Below are positions 35,718-43,137 of a DNA stretch of 64,000 nt, piece by piece; positions within the stretch are counted from its first letter, which is position 1; the number at the start of each line of letters is the position of its first letter. This DNA is from JACVRW01 sp963846505 (GTDB lineage: Bacteria; Actinomycetota; Thermoleophilia; Solirubrobacterales; Thermoleophilaceae), in the NCBI GenBank assembly GCA_963846505.1, contig CAWJWD010000002.1, positions 62,001 to 126,000 on the forward strand, given 5' to 3'. The position numbers were made by a program, and so were the translations under genes. The notes under the pieces were generated by a model that was not told where the DNA came from, did no database searches, and saw only the letters and a list, made by a program, of their open reading frames with translations.

Positions 35718-36206
35718 ATGGTTCGATCTTCGACCGAAAATCAAGGGGAGCGCTTCCTGCCTCGCCGGCTGCCAAGCGGCACCGCCAGCTTCGGTAACCT
35801 CTTTCGCGACACGACGCTCGCCATGCAGCAGCTCGTCGCGGAGGAGCTGGCGCGGCGCGGCTTCGCCGACCTGCGGCCGGCCTTGCTGGCGGTCGCCCAG
35901 CATGTCGGTACGAACGGGACGCGTGTCACCGAACTGGCCGCGCGTGCGTGGCTGACCAAGGCGACCGTCGTGCATGCTGTCGACGAGCTCGAGCGGCTTG
36001 GCTATGTCACCCGCGAGCCCGACCCGACCGACCGCCGCGCCAAGCTCGTGATGCCGACCGCCCGCGCGCGAAAGGCCGAGCGGGTCGCGCGCGAGGCGAT
36101 CGCCGACACCCGCGACGCGTGGGCTGAGCTCATCGGCGAGCAGGAGATGGACGCGCTTGAGGCCGGGCTGCGCCGCCTGCGCGCGGCCCTTTGGCCGACG
36201 ACCTAG
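35718..36206 (+). CDS. MarR-family transcriptional regulator
   Basis: A 162-residue winged-helix regulator. The helix-turn-helix region is VTELAARAWLTKATVVHAVD, followed by the wing ELERLGYVTREPDPTDRRAKL, with the DRR signature. Flanking helices (MQQLVAEELARRGFADLRP; EQEMDALEAGLRRLRAAL) make the dimer interface. ATG 35718 is 5 bases after the TTAGA palindrome. It is the last chromosomal gene before the tRNA-integrated element. Confidence 0.92.
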   Translation: MVRSSTENQGERFLPRRLPSGTASFGNLFRDTTLAMQQLVAEELARRGFADLRPALLAVAQHVGTNGTRVTELAARAWLTKATVVHAVDELERLGYVTREPDPTDRRAKLVMPTARARKAERVAREAIADTRDAWAELIGEQEMDALEAGLRRLRAALWPTT

Positions 36207-36373
36207 CGTCGGGCCAACAACCGCGTCGAATCTCAGCTCTGCACCGCGGCACTCGAGAGCAGTGCTACCAGGTCGCGCACCGTCGCTTTCACAGTTGACT
36301 CAGCGAACGTCACATGTCGCTCTGTACCGCCCGACATGTTGCTCTGGCCTTTCTAAAGGGGGGAGGCGTCGTT

Positions 36374-36418
36374 CGATGGAGCCAGCCGGGCTCGAACCGG
36401 CGACCTCCTGCTTGCAAA
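36374..36418 (-). repeat. Distal att repeat: displaced 3' part of tRNA-Ala (attL)
   Basis: 45 bases identical to 40703-40747. They contain the tRNA-Ala 3' portion from the anticodon loop through the T arm, acceptor 3' strand and discriminator base, plus 3 bases beyond it. The 5' half of a tRNA is absent here, so this is not a functional gene. It marks the far end of an element integrated into the tRNA gene. The surrounding 36207-36569 holds no protein gene I can support. Confidence 0.9.
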
Positions 36419-36569
36419 CGGTCCGGGCGTCCCAACGGCGAACTCGGTATGCCGCTCATGGAGGCGCATAAGCGACGACTTGAAGGTGAAGCGCAAGGCC
36501 GTTGCGTCCAGCATTAACAGCCGATTGTATGGGCTTCGGGCCCGAGCTTTGGGCCGAACACTCGTCCGG

Positions 36570-36821
36570 CTACATGTCGGTGTCGGCGTCCACCGGTGGC
36601 GCGCTCGAAAAGCCCTCGATGTCGATGGCAAATGTGGGATCAATTGGCTGGTCCCACAGGTCTTGCACTTCTGCGGTATCCACCCATGACCGAGATCCGA
36701 TGGGCCCAAGCTTAGCGACGGGCCGGCCGTGTGCGCTGATGACGAATCGCTCACCGTCTTTTGCTCGACGGATCAGTTCATCGGACCTGGAGCGTAGATA
36801 CGTGATGTCGATGGTCTCCAC
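36570..36821 (-). CDS. Phd/YefM-type antitoxin, no toxin gene adjacent
   Basis: An 83-residue prevent-host-death-type protein. The N-terminal dimerisation and DNA-binding fold is typical: ITYLRSRSDELIRRAKDGER, then FVISAHGRPVAKLGPI. The acidic C-terminus (TAEVQDLWDQPIDPTFAIDI) would normally wrap a PIN or RelE-like toxin, but no such gene lies on either side. It follows the CHAT gene by 27 bp on the same strand. It may be a solitary repressor or autoregulator of the element. Confidence 0.8.
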   Translation of the reverse strand: METIDITYLRSRSDELIRRAKDGERFVISAHGRPVAKLGPIGSRSWVDTAEVQDLWDQPIDPTFAIDIEGFSSAPPVDADTDM

Positions 36822-36848
36822 GTAGCCGACGTTACTCCGTCACTGTCG

Positions 36849-37985
36849 CTAGGGCGTGACGATGATGAGATCTTCGGCGTCGATGCCGTCGGCAAGGAAC
36901 AGTTCCGGTTCTCCAGAGAGCGCGCCGAGGGTGAACTCGACCTGGAGCTTGGCTTGATCGAAGGCTAGCGCCAAGGAATGTCCGAACCCTAGGGAGTTGT
37001 AGAGCTGGCCGGCGAAGACACGTGCTGCTTCGTCCTTGATGGTTCGATTCATACCAATGGCCGCAGCGAGTCTTGTCGTAGCGACGTGGGCTTGCTGAGC
37101 CGAATCGCACGAGTTGAACACTGCGAGCTTGAGGGTGCTAGCAGCGACATCGAGCAGTGAGGCGAGCTGGTCGTTGGTTAAGAGTTCAATGTTGTCGTTC
37201 TCGTCCCGGAACGCAGGGCCGTCATCTGCGCCATGCCCCGAGAAGTGCACGACATCGGGCCGGACCTCATTGAGGTGCTGAATGAGGTCGGTGATCCGCG
37301 CGGCTGGCCGGTACTCAAAATGAATCGAGTCCCGTAACTCGCTCGCTCGCACCCGCTCTTGGATCTCCCGAACTTCCTTGTCGATTCGCAGTCGATCTAG
37401 GCCCTCGGGCTCAGCGCTGATGAACAGCACGGTGATTGCGCGGGGCGGGTTGGTCCAAGGCCGGGCAGCTAGCGTTGCCTGGGTGACCGCGAGCTGATCC
37501 TGCAGGTCACGGACTTGGCGATCCCGCGCTGCATCGGCCGAGCGGCGTTCCCGCTCGATTCGTTCTCGCTCCGTAGCAGCTCGTCTTGCCGCGCGGTCAG
37601 CCTCTTGGATCCGGTGCTTCTCCTCACGCTCGCGCTTGTCCCGCTCCCTTTTCTCAGCAGCTGACTGCTTCTTGTCCTCCGCGGCCACTGCCTTTGCCAA
37701 CTTCTCCTCGGCCCTATGGACGTCGGACTGCGCTCGGGCCGCCTTGGCGGAGTATTCCGCGGCCTTCCCCCGAGCCTTATCGGCGTTTGCGCGCTTTGTC
37801 GAAGCGTCGTTGAGATAGCTCCTAGTGAGAGACGTGCTACTCGTGCTTTGCGCGCTTTTCTCCTTGGAGGCGGCGTTCTTGTCGAAGTCCGCGGCCCTTT
37901 TCTCCTCTGCTGCTTGGCGGCGGCGATGCTCCTCGAGCGCCCTCCGTGCGCGGGCAAGAGCTTGTTCGGCCAAGCTTACGGGCAC
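36849..37985 (-). CDS. CHAT-domain (caspase-like) protease with N-terminal coiled coil
   Basis: A 378-residue protein. Residues of about 5-175 form a highly charged coiled coil (KRERDKREREEKHRIQEADR), similar in style to the N-terminal stalks seen on bacterial TIR and CHAT effectors. Residues of about 182-378 are a CHAT domain: ITVLFISAEP, catalytic His in VVHFSGHGADDG (H251), catalytic Cys in VFNSCDSAQQ (C293), then AAAIGMNRTIKDEAARVFAG and ALAFDQAKLQ. Both catalytic residues are intact, so a cysteine protease is likely. It lies 66 bp behind the HEPN-like gene. CHAT proteases act as effectors in several bacterial immune systems; such a role here is inference. Confidence 0.9.
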   Translation of the reverse strand: MPVSLAEQALARARRALEEHRRRQAAEEKRAADFDKNAASKEKSAQSTSSTSLTRSYLNDASTKRANADKARGKAAEYSAKAARAQSDVHRAEEKLAKAVAAEDKKQSAAEKRERDKREREEKHRIQEADRAARRAATERERIERERRSADAARDRQVRDLQDQLAVTQATLAARPWTNPPRAITVLFISAEPEGLDRLRIDKEVREIQERVRASELRDSIHFEYRPAARITDLIQHLNEVRPDVVHFSGHGADDGPAFRDENDNIELLTNDQLASLLDVAASTLKLAVFNSCDSAQQAHVATTRLAAAIGMNRTIKDEAARVFAGQLYNSLGFGHSLALAFDQAKLQVEFTLGALSGEPELFLADGIDAEDLIIVTP

Positions 37986-38051
37986 GAAATCTACGATACG
38001 GCTGGCATCAGCCAGATTGCATGGCGCAGCATCCGTTGGACCGAGTCCGGG

Positions 38052-38828
38052 CTACTCGCTGAGATGTTCGACAACGTGGGAGCCAAGGAACCCGGGGCGA
38101 ACCGCTTGGACGATGTCGAAGGCATCTCGGGCACAGCTGTCTGCGTCGCCGAGCAGGAGCCGGTCGTACGCAGTCCGCACGGACCGATTGGGATCTACGC
38201 CTCGATCCTTGACGTGGACGAGATCGTCGCGGATCGCCTTGAGATGGCGATAGCGCTCCCAGGGGTGCCGACCCTTGATCTGTTCTCCAATCTCAAGCAT
38301 CGGCACCGCTGTACCAAGTTTCTCGTCGAGGTTAAGGCGACGGACCATCTCCGTCTTGGGGACGTCTCGTGCGGCCTCACCCTTGCCAAGGGTGATTACG
38401 GCATCGTCAAGGAGCTGATCGATTGAATCGTTGGCGATCGATTCGATTGCGGCAAACGAGTGCAATACGGCCGACCACAAATCAGAAATTACGTCGAGGG
38501 TCACTCGCGAGTTCTGTGGCGTGTATGTGTCGTTCGGGCGACGCTCAAGATTGCCGACGATCCGTCGGCGTCGTGGAATTGCCCGGTCGCACAGCTTCTT
38601 CGCCTCAACCAGCGAGAAGGCCACTGGCTGAGGCGGGTGCCATTGAAGTTCTCGGCCATCTTCCATCAGCACGGGTTCCACCAGCACCATCCAGTGTCCA
38701 GGAGGCAGAGGTTTGCCGTTCATCGCCTTAGCAAGCGTGGCGGCGAGCCTTGGATCTTGCTGTCGCTCATACCGATCCCGCGCGTTGCGGGCGGCGGCCC
38801 TGGGTCTCCCCTGCCTGCGCTTAGCCAT
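38052..38828 (-). CDS. HEPN-like protein upstream of the CHAT protease
   Basis: A 258-residue protein with no full-length family I recognise. The N-terminus is Arg-rich (MAKRRQGRPRAAARNARDRY). Residues of about 110-245 are helical, with VLHSFAAIESIANDSIDQLL and, near residue 200, LKAIRDDLVHVKDRG. That segment contains an Rx4H pattern (R200, H205), as in HEPN ribonucleases and HEPN-like partners of nucleotidyltransferases and proteases. The assignment rests on this motif and helix pattern. It is the first gene of a minus-strand run HEPN-like, CHAT, Phd. Confidence 0.7.
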   Translation of the reverse strand: MAKRRQGRPRAAARNARDRYERQQDPRLAATLAKAMNGKPLPPGHWMVLVEPVLMEDGRELQWHPPQPVAFSLVEAKKLCDRAIPRRRRIVGNLERRPNDTYTPQNSRVTLDVISDLWSAVLHSFAAIESIANDSIDQLLDDAVITLGKGEAARDVPKTEMVRRLNLDEKLGTAVPMLEIGEQIKGRHPWERYRHLKAIRDDLVHVKDRGVDPNRSVRTAYDRLLLGDADSCARDAFDIVQAVRPGFLGSHVVEHLSE

Positions 38829-39241
38829 TCTGGGTCCCCACTATCGCCCCCTGAGGCTAGGCCATGGCCGGGCGCTCTTCGAGTGCTTCTGTCACCCAAC
38901 GCACTTCAGCTTGCCTGCTGCATCGGCTGCCCTCAAGCACGCCCATCTTTCCTCGGCCTCCCGAACGTACGCTCACTGCCCGATCCCTACCCCTAACCCG
39001 CGGCCACCCGTCCTCCACACCGGCACCGTCCATAGCTGCTTGCCCCAAGCCACCGCAGACCCGGCACAGCCGTCCAGCACCGTCCGCTACAGGGCCACAC
39101 ACACACTTGCACCAACGGTGCGTGGCCTCTTCGGTCGGCCTTGACTGGGTGGCCTACGAAGGGTTTGAGCGAGCGTCCAGGGCGTATTGACGGCTGGACG
39201 CAGCGACCGATCCGTTCTAAGGCGTAGTTTGTTCGGCCCCG
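38829..39241. other. 413-bp non-coding region between divergent element genes
   Basis: No gene is supported here. The + strand is strongly pyrimidine-rich from about 38890 to 39110. A short hairpin (GCACC-AAC-GGTGC) lies near 39112 and a longer inverted repeat at 39173-39201. The region probably holds the promoters of the HEPN-CHAT run (leftward) and the DUF6338 operon (rightward). Confidence 0.5.
39173..39201. promoter_or_regulatory. Inverted repeat upstream of the DUF6338 operon
   Basis: GCGTCCAG and CTGGACGC, perfect 8-bp arms with a 13-nt spacer containing TATTGACG, 41 bases before ATG 39242. Size and position suit an operator for a dimeric regulator, possibly the element's Phd-type protein or the HTH remnant. 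Inferred from symmetry. Confidence 0.4.
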
Positions 39242-39916
39242 ATGAACCCGCCGAACACTGGAACTGCTCTGCTGATCCTTGTGAGCTTCGTGCTCCCGGG
39301 TTTCGTAGCGATCCTCATCAAGGAGCGGATCTACGACGTTCGGGGCGAAGAATCCGGGTTCGATCGCCTACTGACCACCGCGTATTACTCAGTGTTGGTC
39401 TGGAGTGTCCCCGCGCTCGTGGCCGTACTAGCCGGGTTGGATCGCGGTGATCTGGAGCAGTTCTTCAGCGGTCGATCGGCACCGTGGCTAACCGCCCTTG
39501 TCGCAGTGTGTGTCCTTTTGGTCCTGCCGGCGGCGGCTGCCTACATTGCTTGGCGATGGGTTGACTCCAAGGCTCGCGATCGCCTGCTGAAGCAGCTCAA
39601 GATCGGACGAGCCCATCGATTTCCAACCTCGTGGGACTTCGCGTTCGACTCGGGCCAAGACTTCCTCTTGGTTGTGACGCTCCGCGACGGGAAGCGCATC
39701 GCCGGGTACTACGGGACGCGGTCCCATTCTGGCTACGGAACCAAGCTGCGCGATCTTTTTCTTGAGGAGCGTTGGGAGATCGGCGAGGACGGCCAGACTC
39801 TTGAAGGCCCCGCGCCTGGAAATCTGGGCATTTGGATCGCAGCAGAGGACATCGTTGCGGTCGAGCAGTACGCTCTAAGCGATGAGCAGCGAGAGCAGAT
39901 CACCGAATCCGCCTAG
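39242..39916 (+). CDS. DUF6338-family membrane protein
   Basis: A 224-residue protein with an N-terminal hydrophobic helix (LLILVSFVLPGFVAILIKER), two more near residues 45-65 and 82-103, and a cytoplasmic beta domain: PTSWDFAFDSGQDFLLVVTL, DGKRIAGYYGTRSHSGY, LFLEERWEIGEDG and IWIAAEDIVAVEQY. This order matches the DUF6338 family, which has no known function. Its 3' end overlaps the first microprotein ORF by 35 bp, indicating a compact operon. Confidence 0.82.
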   Translation: MNPPNTGTALLILVSFVLPGFVAILIKERIYDVRGEESGFDRLLTTAYYSVLVWSVPALVAVLAGLDRGDLEQFFSGRSAPWLTALVAVCVLLVLPAAAAYIAWRWVDSKARDRLLKQLKIGRAHRFPTSWDFAFDSGQDFLLVVTLRDGKRIAGYYGTRSHSGYGTKLRDLFLEERWEIGEDGQTLEGPAPGNLGIWIAAEDIVAVEQYALSDEQREQITESA

Positions 39917-40052
39917 GCCGCCATCTCGGCCCACGGGACCATCCAAGCCCGCCCCTCCTGGTACGAGTGAGCGTGGGCGCCAGCCAGTCGTCTCGCATCC
40001 GAAGCCATCGGAGCCGGTGCCGATTGGTAGGCCGATTGGTAGAGGCCGATGA
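39882..40052 (+). CDS. Proline-rich microprotein 1 (56 aa) downstream of DUF6338
   Basis: A 56-residue ORF starting at ATG 39882 inside the DUF6338 3' end. It is rich in Pro, Ser, Gly and Arg (SPNPPRPPSRPTGPSKPAPP) and ends GRQPVVSHPKP-SEPVPIGRPI-GRGR. Its TGA overlaps the ATG of the next ORF (ATGA at 40049-40052). The conserved GRQP-V-HPKP-PV-IG-PI pattern shared with the second ORF argues that both are real genes. Probably disordered, perhaps a partner of DUF6338. Confidence 0.65.
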   Translation: MSSESRSPNPPRPPSRPTGPSKPAPPGTSERGRQPVVSHPKPSEPVPIGRPIGRGR

Positions 40053-40213
40053 GAGATCGCAAGCCTTCGCGGCCGGAGGTACCGCAGCGTCCGCCTCAGG
40101 TTCCTCGAGCCAAGCCGTCTGGGCACATCGAGCACGGACGGCAGCCGACAGTCGAGCATCCTAAGCCCCAAGGGCCGGTCAACATCGGCAAGCCAATAAC
40201 GGGCGACAAGTAG
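40049..40213 (+). CDS. Proline-rich microprotein 2 (54 aa), paralog of the preceding ORF
   Basis: A 54-residue ORF starting in the ATGA overlap. Sequence style: MRDRKPSRPEVPQRPPQVPR, then GRQPTVEHPKPQGPVNIGKPI and TGDK. Aligned with microprotein 1 it keeps GRQPxVxHPKPxxPVxIGxPI, so the pair arose by tandem duplication and has been kept in different frames with coupled translation. Function unknown. Confidence 0.65.
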   Translation: MRDRKPSRPEVPQRPPQVPRAKPSGHIEHGRQPTVEHPKPQGPVNIGKPITGDK

Positions 40214-40252
40214 CTCGGAGGAGGGCGCAGAGCGTTCTCCGAAGCTGGTCGT

Positions 40253-40529
40253 TCAGTTGCGGTTGAGGATTTGCGTGACCCTTTGGTGGGTCATGCCGGA
40301 AGCCTTGGCGATCTCGCGGTGGGTCAGGCCGGCCTTCGCGGCCTTGACGCCCGATGTCTTTGACCAGCTCGCGCAACGCTCGCCGTGCCATCAGCCGCGT
40401 CATGCCCTCGCGCTCGTCGCCGAGGATGACCGTCTCGCGGTTGCCGTAGGCCATGACGCGAGCCGTGTAGAGCACGGTGCCGTCCGCTCGTCGTCGCTCG
40501 CGCAGGTTGCCGGTGCGGGGTCGACTCAC
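40253..40529 (-). pseudogene. Integrase N-terminal remnant joined to an HTH segment
   Basis: From ATG 40529 the frame codes NLRERRRADGTVLYTARVMA and YGNRETVILGDE, like the arm-binding N-terminus of tyrosine integrases, continuing to ARRALRELVKDIG. Near 40390 the frame must shift by one base to continue as GVKAAKAGLTHREIAKASG and MTHQRVTQILNRN, a clear helix-turn-helix that stops at 40253. No catalytic integrase domain follows. It is either a decayed integrase or a frameshifted small DNA-binding protein, beside the tRNA as expected for an element's recombination gene. Confidence 0.55.
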
Positions 40530-40702
40530 GCCATCTCCTCAGAGAGGTAGACGCGATCGGTCCAGATCTTTGGCCTCGAATTGCAGGACCGGCGGCGGTT
40601 CTGGCCCGAAACGGCGCTGGGACCAGAGGCAGGACTGGCAACAGCCGCGAGAGCAAACGCAGACGACTCACGCGCAAACCCGCTCCCAGAGCGGCACAGC
40701 GG

Positions 40703-40747
40703 CGATGGAGCCAGCCGGGCTCGAACCGGCGACCTCCTGCTTGCAAA
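40703..40747 (-). repeat. Proximal att repeat inside tRNA-Ala (attR)
   Basis: Exact 45-bp copy of 36374-36418, forming the 3' part of the intact tRNA-Ala gene plus 3 flanking bases. Identity ends within the anticodon loop, a common crossover site for tRNA-targeting tyrosine integrases. Confidence 0.9.
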
Positions 40748-40778
40748 GCAGGCGCTCTCCCAACTGAGCTATGGCCCC
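40706..40778 (-). tRNA. tRNA-Ala (anticodon TGC)
   Basis: A 73-nt cloverleaf read on the minus strand: acceptor GGGGCCA/TGGCTCC with the G3-U70 pair that marks alanine tRNAs, D arm AGCTCAGTTGGGAGAGC, anticodon stem CCTGC/GCAGG with loop TTTGCAA (anticodon TGC), T arm GCCGG-TTCGAAC-CCGGC and discriminator A. CCA is not encoded. The gene is intact although an element is inserted at its 3' end. Confidence 0.97.
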
Positions 40779-40871
40779 GCAGGGGCACATGGTAGGCGAG
40801 CCCACCCGAAACGATCGGCAGATGGCTGCTATGGGAGGAAGCGCGGTTCGCTCGGGGAAGCAGAGCGGACC

Positions 40872-41756
40872 ATGATCCGTCGCCGATCCTTCGCTCTCGT
40901 GCTCACGGCAATCGTCGCTGCCGCGTGCGCCTACCCGTCCAGCTGGGCCCGTGCGGCCGAGCCGCAGAAGCTCTTCGCCCTCGACGCCCAGCACGGGACA
41001 TTGACGTCGATCAAGGGCAGGCCGGGCGTTCACCGCCTGGTGCTCGAGCGGGTGCGCGCACGAGCGCTGTACTTCACGGACCGCCCCGCGCGAGAGGTCG
41101 GGACGGTCGGGGTCCGGTCGATGCTGCGAGCGCTGTTCGCGGGCGACTCTCCGGCGCCGAACGCTGCGGTCAACGCCACGGCGCCGAAGCGTGGCCAGCT
41201 GCTCATGGGCGTGGAGCTGCGCGCGTGGCGCTACGACTTGCGGACCCGCCGGCTGACGCTGCGGGTGCGCCACCTTCGCGGGCGTGGCCGGACGCTCGGC
41301 CGATTGCGCGACGACGCGGTCCTGCCGCGCGCGTTCCGCGACGTCTCGGTCTTCATCGACGACTGCTGCGACGCTTCGTCGCCCGCGACGGTCTTTAACT
41401 CCGGCGTCCTGGACTTCGTGCTCCAAGTCAACAACGGGCCGCAAGTCGCCGTCCCGGGCGCCCTGCCGCCGGGGTGGCTGCCCGGATCTGCACCGATCGG
41501 CTTCAGCCAGAGCGGCCCACAGCCCGGCGTCCTCGGTCCCGGAGCCAACTTCGTGGACGTGACCCCCGAGGGGTCCGTGGAGCCATTCGAGTTCACCGTC
41601 GAGCTTCCGGCCTCGGTCCCGTACACCTCGGTCCAGCTGTACATCTTCCTGAACGACTTCGGCTCGATCACGTGGGTCCTGCTCGACAACGGTGAGCTGG
41701 TCACCTCGGCTCAGACGACGCGATTGCCCGCGTTGGCAGCTGCGGCGGCCAACTAG
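40872..41756 (+). CDS. Secreted hypothetical protein
   Basis: A 294-residue predicted exported protein of unknown function. ATG 40872 begins a signal-like segment (RSFALVLTAIVAAACAYPSSWARA). The mature part is beta-rich with an Arg-rich middle (LRAWRYDLRTRRLTLRVRHL), a DDCCDAS cysteine pair and a C-terminal domain with repeated aromatic strands (SVQLYIFLNDFGSITWVLLD). No catalytic motif seen. It lies just beyond the tRNA on the chromosomal side. Confidence 0.75.
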   Translation: MIRRRSFALVLTAIVAAACAYPSSWARAAEPQKLFALDAQHGTLTSIKGRPGVHRLVLERVRARALYFTDRPAREVGTVGVRSMLRALFAGDSPAPNAAVNATAPKRGQLLMGVELRAWRYDLRTRRLTLRVRHLRGRGRTLGRLRDDAVLPRAFRDVSVFIDDCCDASSPATVFNSGVLDFVLQVNNGPQVAVPGALPPGWLPGSAPIGFSQSGPQPGVLGPGANFVDVTPEGSVEPFEFTVELPASVPYTSVQLYIFLNDFGSITWVLLDNGELVTSAQTTRLPALAAAAAN

Positions 41757-41772
41757 AAACCGCTCGAGGCCG

Positions 41773-42921
41773 CTAGCGGACGCCTACCGACGCAAACGCC
41801 CGATCGAGCAGCTTGCGCGACTGCAGGAACGGGTCGGGCGAGTGCAGGAGCACGACCGCCAGCGTGCGCCCACCGCGGCGCGCTACGCCGACGAAGCAGC
41901 GGCCGGCCTCGTCCGTGTAGCCGGTCTTCAGTCCCACCGCGCCCGGATAGCCCGCTCGGATCAGGGGGTTGTGGCCGTAGAGGTAGAGCTTGCGGCCCTT
42001 GATCGGGAACCTGAATGCCACCGACTGCCGCCGCGCGATGCGGCGGATGCGCGGGCGCTGCATGGCGAGCCGCGTCAGCACCGCCAGGTCGTGAGGGCAG
42101 GAGCGGTCGCCGGCGCCCAACCCGTGCGAGTCGACGAAGCGGGTGCACTTCAACCCCCACGCCCGCGCGTGCTGGTTCATCAGCCGCACGAAGCGCCGCT
42201 CGCGGCCGGACACGTGCACGGCTAGCGCGATCGCGGCGTCGTTGCCGGACACGAGCAGCATCCCGTTCAGCAACGTCTCGAGCCGCACGCGACGGCCCTT
42301 GGGCAGCAGCCCGATTCCCGAGCCGCTGTAGTTCAGTGCCGCCTGGGTGATCCGCACCGGCTCGCGCGGCCGCGTGCGCTCGGTGACCACGAGCGCGGTC
42401 ATGATCTTCGTCAGGCTCGCGACCGGCAGCCGCGTCAGCGCCCTTCGTCGCCACAGCACCTCGCCCGAGCTCACGTCGAACACGAGCGCCGCGCGCGGCG
42501 GCTTGCGCAGCGAGATCGAGAAGGCGTCGACGCCGGAGAGCGGGACGGTGGGCGTCGGCTCGGCCGGGATCAGCGGCTCGGGCGCCGGCTGCCGTGGCGC
42601 CTTGGGTGGAGCCTTCGAGGAGGAGGCCGCCCCGGCAGCGCCTTCGGGGACGCGGTCGGCCGGTACGGGATCGGCAGGGGAACTCCGCTGGGCCGCCGAG
42701 GCCGACGCTGTGTCCGGCTCGTCGTCGCGCTCGAAGACGACGTACGCGGCCGCCATGCCGCCCACAGGCACGAGCAGCAGGATCAGTACAAGCAGCGCTC
42801 GCGATCCTCTCCGCCGCCGCCTCACGTCCCGTCGCCGGCGCGCCCCGCCTTCGAGCACGGCTCGCTCGACGCCGGGCGGCCGGTCGCCGCCGGGCACGGG
42901 TGGCGGGCCCGCCGCGCTCAT
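41773..42921 (-). CDS. D-alanyl-D-alanine carboxypeptidase (peptidase S11)
   Basis: A 382-residue penicillin-binding-type carboxypeptidase. One N-terminal membrane helix (ALLVLILLLVPVGGMAAAYV, residues 43-62) is followed by a Pro/Ala-rich linker. The active site has SLTK at 169-172, SGN at 226-228 and KTG at 333-335, the complete S11 set. It would trim the terminal D-Ala from peptidoglycan peptides outside the membrane. No C-terminal amphipathic anchor is present; the N-terminal helix does the anchoring. Confidence 0.93.
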   Translation of the reverse strand: MSAAGPPPVPGGDRPPGVERAVLEGGARRRRDVRRRRRGSRALLVLILLLVPVGGMAAAYVVFERDDEPDTASASAAQRSSPADPVPADRVPEGAAGAASSSKAPPKAPRQPAPEPLIPAEPTPTVPLSGVDAFSISLRKPPRAALVFDVSSGEVLWRRRALTRLPVASLTKIMTALVVTERTRPREPVRITQAALNYSGSGIGLLPKGRRVRLETLLNGMLLVSGNDAAIALAVHVSGRERRFVRLMNQHARAWGLKCTRFVDSHGLGAGDRSCPHDLAVLTRLAMQRPRIRRIARRQSVAFRFPIKGRKLYLYGHNPLIRAGYPGAVGLKTGYTDEAGRCFVGVARRGGRTLAVVLLHSPDPFLQSRKLLDRAFASVGVR

Positions 42922-42957
42922 CTCACCGAGGTACGCGCATCCATCGATGCGAGGTCC

Positions 42958-43137
42958 TCACTCATGTGGGTCGCGATAGGTGATCGCCCCCACGATCCCG
43001 AAGCCCAGCAGTCCCAGGATTCCCAGCGAGATGATCGCGAGCCCCGTCGGTCCGTTGCGGACCAGGTCGCGGATCGTCGCCAGCGCGAGCGCCACGATCA
43101 GCGCCAGGCTGGCCAGCAATACCAGTGTCCGCACCAT
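42958..43137 (-). CDS. Small membrane protein coupled to the rhomboid gene
   Basis: A 59-residue protein with two hydrophobic helices (TLVLLASLALIVALALATI and LAIISLGILGLLGFGIVGAI). Its ATG overlaps the rhomboid stop codon in TGATG at 43135-43139, so translation is probably coupled. No family recognised; it may be a partner of the protease or an independent small membrane protein. Confidence 0.7.
   Translation of the reverse strand: MVRTLVLLASLALIVALALATIRDLVRNGPTGLAIISLGILGLLGFGIVGAITYRDPHE

Larger units (their letters stand above)
36374..40747. mobile_element. 4.33-kb element integrated at tRNA-Ala(TGC)
   Basis: The unit between the two 45-bp direct repeats; spacing repeat-to-repeat is 4329 bp. 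It contains a HEPN-like gene, a CHAT protease gene and a Phd-type antitoxin gene on the minus strand, a DUF6338 gene with two microprotein genes on the plus strand, and an integrase/HTH remnant next to the intact tRNA. Its genes are less GC-rich and use more mixed codons than the flanks. The integrase lacks a catalytic domain, so the element is probably no longer self-mobile, or needs a helper. Confidence 0.8.

Noticed and set aside
36377..36418. A second tRNA gene
   Set aside because: Only the 3' part of tRNA-Ala is present and the 5' half is missing, so it is an att copy rather than a gene.
36353..36754. Open frame overlapping the Phd-type gene as its missing toxin
   Set aside because: It has no PIN, RelE or other toxin motif, overlaps the att repeat and lies antiparallel in phase with real coding sequence.
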